Part shown: positions 5,578 to 7,441 of the stretch, piece by piece
How positions within the stretch are numbered: position 1 is the first letter of the stretch
Layout: the number at the start of each line of letters is the position of its first letter
NCBI GenBank assembly: GCA_964394835.1
Contig: CAYMZA010000028.1
Location: forward strand, 1 to 7,441
Reading direction: 5' to 3'
DNA: 7,441 nt
Origin: UM-FILTER-36-13 sp964394835
GTDB taxonomy: Bacteria > Patescibacteriota > Patescibacteriia > UBA1558 > GWA2-36-10
Translations under genes and position numbers: made by a program
Notes under the pieces: model-generated
Databases searched by the model: none
What the model was told of the DNA's origin: nothing
Seen by the model: only the letters and a program-made list of their open reading frames with translations

Positions 5578-6072
5578 ATGTTAAGTTTACATAATTTAGA
5601 AAAAGATAATTCAGTCAAACGTAATAGAAAAAGACGTGGGCGTGGCAATGCTTCTGGAAAAGGTAATTATTCTACTAGAGGTATGAAGGGTCAAAGATCT
5701 AGATCTGGTGGTAAATCAGGCTTATCTTTACGTAGTATGAAAAGCTATCTTTTACGTATTCCAAAAGTAAGAGGTTTTCAATCTTTAAATACTAAAATGG
5801 CTGTTGTTAATATTGAAGATTTAGATAATAATTTTAAAGATGGTAATACTATTAATGCTCGTGCTTTGCATAAATTAGGTTTAATTAGTACAATTAAGCA
5901 TGGAGTTAAAATATTAGGTAATGGTAAGTTAAATAAAAAACTAACTGTTGAAGCTAATGCTTTTTCTAAAACTGCTGAAGAAACTATTAAAAAAGCAGGA
6001 GGTCAAGTTAAAGTAGTAGGTTTTAGTAAAAAAGAAGAAAAAAAAGATAATAAACAAGAAGATAAAAAATAA
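5578..6072 (+). CDS. rplO: 50S ribosomal protein L15 (uL15)
   Basis: L15 is a late core protein of the large subunit with a long basic N-terminal extension into 23S rRNA. Family features are LSLHNLEKD (2-10), the glycine/arginine-rich segment RGRGNASGKGNYSTRGMKGQ (20-39), SRSGG (41-45) and the C-terminal VKILGNGKLNKKLTVEANAFS (110-130) ending AGGQVKVV. The FEGGQMPLYRRLP block of E. coli L15 is replaced by a segment without GGQ, from LSLRSMKSYLLRIPK (49-63) into VRGF, which resembles CPR L15 as I remember it. Length is 164 aa against about 145, the excess being a lysine-rich tail (150-164). It starts only 5 nt after rpsE, where most bacteria have rpmD (L30); no rpmD can fit. Confidence 0.97.
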   Translation: MLSLHNLEKDNSVKRNRKRRGRGNASGKGNYSTRGMKGQRSRSGGKSGLSLRSMKSYLLRIPKVRGFQSLNTKMAVVNIEDLDNNFKDGNTINARALHKLGLISTIKHGVKILGNGKLNKKLTVEANAFSKTAEETIKKAGGQVKVVGFSKKEEKKDNKQEDKK

Positions 6073-6074
6073 TT

Positions 6075-7355
6075 ATGTTGTCTAAATTAAGACAAATTTG
6101 GAAAGTTAAAGATGTGCGTAATAGTATTATGTATGTTTTAGCTTTATTAGTAGTTTTTAGAATAGCTGCTCATATTCCAATACCAGGTATTAATGCTCAA
6201 GATGTAAAAAGTATATTTGAAGGTGGTGATGATGCCATGGGACTATTAAATATGTTTTCTGGTGGAGCTATGCAAAACTTTTCTGTTGTAATGTTGGGTG
6301 TAGGCCCATATATTACTTCTTCTATTATATTTCAATTATTAGTAATGATTGTTCCTAAGCTAGAAGCTTTATCTAAAGAAGGACAATATGGTCAACAAAA
6401 GATTAATCAATATACTAGATTATTAACTATACCGTTAGCATTTATACAAGGTTTTGGATTTATTAAACTATTATCTAATCAAACAGGTGGTAGATTACTA
6501 GCTGATGTTTCTGGTATGCAATTATTATCAACATTATTAATTGTTACTGCAGGCACAGTATTTTTAATGTGGTTAGGTGAGTTAATTACTGAAAAGAAGA
6601 TTGGTAACGGTGTTTCTTTATTAATTTTTGCTGGTATTGTAAGTCGTTTACCTCAAACATTATTACAAACTACACAAGCTATTGATAATACAATGGTTTT
6701 AAACTTAATTATATTTGTAGTAATAGCTTTAGTAACTATAGCGGGTATAGTTTTAATTACAGAAGGTCAAAGAAATATTCCGGTTTCATATGCTAGACAT
6801 ATGGTTGGTCAAAAGAGTATGGGAGGTGTTAAAACACATTTACCATTAAGAGTAAATCAAGCTGGAGTTATCCCAATTATCTTTGCTATTTCAGTTATTC
6901 TTTTTCCTCCAATGGTAGCTCAGTTTTTTATAAATTCAGATGTTTCATTTATAGCAAATAGTTCTCAATGGATTATAGATATATTCAAGAATCAAACTTT
7001 TTACGGTGTCTTTTATTTTATTATGGTTGTTATGTTTGCATATTTCTATACTTCAGTTATCTTTAAACCAGATCAAATTGCTGAAAACTTACAAAAACAA
7101 GGTGGATTTATACCAGGTATACGACCAGGAAGACATACTTCTAGTTATTTAAGCTCTGTTTCTATAAGAATACTATTAGCCGGAGCATTATTCTTAGGTG
7201 TTATTGCTATATTACCTTTAGTTGTTGCTCCAATAACAGGTATAGCTACAATATCTCTAGGCGGCACTTCATTATTAATCGTTGTTGCTGTAATTATTGA
7301 AACAGTTAAACAAATAGACGCTCAACTAGTAATGAGAGATTACGAAGGGTTTTAA
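6075..7355 (+). CDS. secY: Protein translocase subunit SecY
   Basis: SecY forms the protein-conducting channel in the cytoplasmic membrane, with SecE and SecG, for SecA- or ribosome-driven export. At 426 aa it is typical and has about ten membrane helices, roughly at 18-34, 69-92, 115-133, 151-172, 179-195, 209-229, 264-285, 309-329, 364-385 and 391-410. Signature segments are RIAAHIPIPGIN (29-40), GVGPYITSSIIFQLL (75-89, plug and lateral gate region), LSKEGQYGQQKINQYTR (99-115), WLGELITEKKIGNGVSLLIF (166-185), LRVNQAGVIPIIFA (258-271) and FIPGIRPG (345-352). The last contains Arg350, matching the C5-loop arginine (E. coli Arg357) needed for SecA function. The C-terminus QLVMRDYEGF is standard. 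The ATG is 2 nt after rplO, without a Shine-Dalgarno sequence. A terminator follows. Confidence 0.99.
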   Translation: MLSKLRQIWKVKDVRNSIMYVLALLVVFRIAAHIPIPGINAQDVKSIFEGGDDAMGLLNMFSGGAMQNFSVVMLGVGPYITSSIIFQLLVMIVPKLEALSKEGQYGQQKINQYTRLLTIPLAFIQGFGFIKLLSNQTGGRLLADVSGMQLLSTLLIVTAGTVFLMWLGELITEKKIGNGVSLLIFAGIVSRLPQTLLQTTQAIDNTMVLNLIIFVVIALVTIAGIVLITEGQRNIPVSYARHMVGQKSMGGVKTHLPLRVNQAGVIPIIFAISVILFPPMVAQFFINSDVSFIANSSQWIIDIFKNQTFYGVFYFIMVVMFAYFYTSVIFKPDQIAENLQKQGGFIPGIRPGRHTSSYLSSVSIRILLAGALFLGVIAILPLVVAPITGIATISLGGTSLLIVVAVIIETVKQIDAQLVMRDYEGF

Positions 7356-7375
7356 TTAATATACATTATATACAG

Positions 7376-7413
7376 AAAGATCTACTATTTAGTAGATTTT
7401 TTTATTTATTTTT
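7376..7413 (+). terminator. Rho-independent terminator after secY
   Basis: An inverted repeat pairs 7376-7386 with 7391-7401: ATCTACT with AGTAGAT at the core, then one G-T wobble and three A-T pairs, around the four-base loop ATTT. The stem runs straight into seven Ts (7397-7403), followed by further T-rich sequence to 7413. The stem is AT-rich, as expected for this genome. Its position 20 nt after the secY stop marks the end of the transcript. Confidence 0.85.
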
Positions 7414-7427
7414 GTTAATATAATATT

Positions 7428-7441
7428 ATGATAAGTTTTAG
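7428..7441 (+). CDS. Possible start of the next gene (partial, product unknown)
   Basis: An ATG at 7428 opens a frame reading M-I-S-F before the window ends. It lies beyond the terminator, is preceded by T as are most starts here, and has an AT-rich leader without a Shine-Dalgarno sequence. In many bacteria secY is followed by adk or map, but four residues do not allow identification. It could equally be a chance ATG in AT-rich intergenic sequence. Confidence 0.2.

Noticed and set aside
5695..5706. 12-nt palindrome AGATCTAGATCT
   Set aside because: It codes RSRS of the conserved L15 segment SRSGG, so codon coincidence explains it. It is not repeated elsewhere and has no flanking structure.
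5997..6003. AGGAGGT, a perfect Shine-Dalgarno string
   Set aside because: It lies inside rplO, coding the conserved AGGQ, about 70 nt before the secY ATG and with no suitable start codon just behind it.

Overview
The window is a stretch of the conserved bacterial S10-spc ribosomal-protein operon. It runs in one direction (+) from the last codons of rpsS (S19) through secY: rpsS(end)-rplV-rpsC-rplP-rpmC-rpsQ-rplN-rplX-rplE-rpsN-rpsH-rplF-rplR-rpsE-rplO-secY. A rho-independent terminator follows secY. All fourteen complete ribosomal proteins and SecY are full length, with no frameshifts, insertions or mobile elements. I see no tRNA, rRNA, CRISPR or antisense gene, and no defence or biosynthetic system.

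The likely source is a low-GC member of the Candidate Phyla Radiation (Patescibacteria); I judge GC by eye at about 30%. Three things support this. rpmD (L30) is absent from its usual place between rpsE and rplO, as is general in that group. L22, S3, L15 and L16 carry variants that I remember from CPR proteins. The genes are packed very tightly. Losing L30 is not unique to CPR: Mollicutes, cyanobacteria and Campylobacterota also lack it. The Mollicute code is excluded because tryptophan is UGG throughout and UGA is never read in frame. There is likewise no in-frame UGA that could be glycine, as in Absconditabacteria and Gracilibacteria. The phylum cannot be fixed from this window alone.

Layout. 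Positions 1-1918 are the end of the S10 operon (S19 end, L22, S3, L16, L29), continued by S17 (1925-2170). Positions 2175-6072 are the spc part (L14, L24, L5, S14, S8, L6, L18, S5, L15). SecY occupies 6075-7355. The fifteen spacers total only about 95 nt, and one of them (32 nt, before rpsH) supplies a third of that. No internal promoter is convincing, so the set probably forms one long transcript begun upstream and ended at about 7376-7413. The usual followers of secY (adk, map, infA, rpmJ) are not in the same transcript as far as the window shows. The last 14 nt may begin another gene.

The most interesting signals concern translation initiation. Only rplX has a strong Shine-Dalgarno sequence. 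The other starts follow A/T-rich leaders, and 13 of 15 AUGs are immediately preceded by U. Many genes end in lysine codons that give the next start an A-rich lead-in. All sixteen visible stop codons are UAA. Other points worth checking are a roughly 60-residue lysine-rich tail on L22, proline in place of the L16 arginine that is hydroxylated in E. coli, alanine in the spectinomycin loop of S5, and the missing GGQ segment of L15. None of these amounts to a new biological system. The window is an ordinary core locus from a reduced genome.
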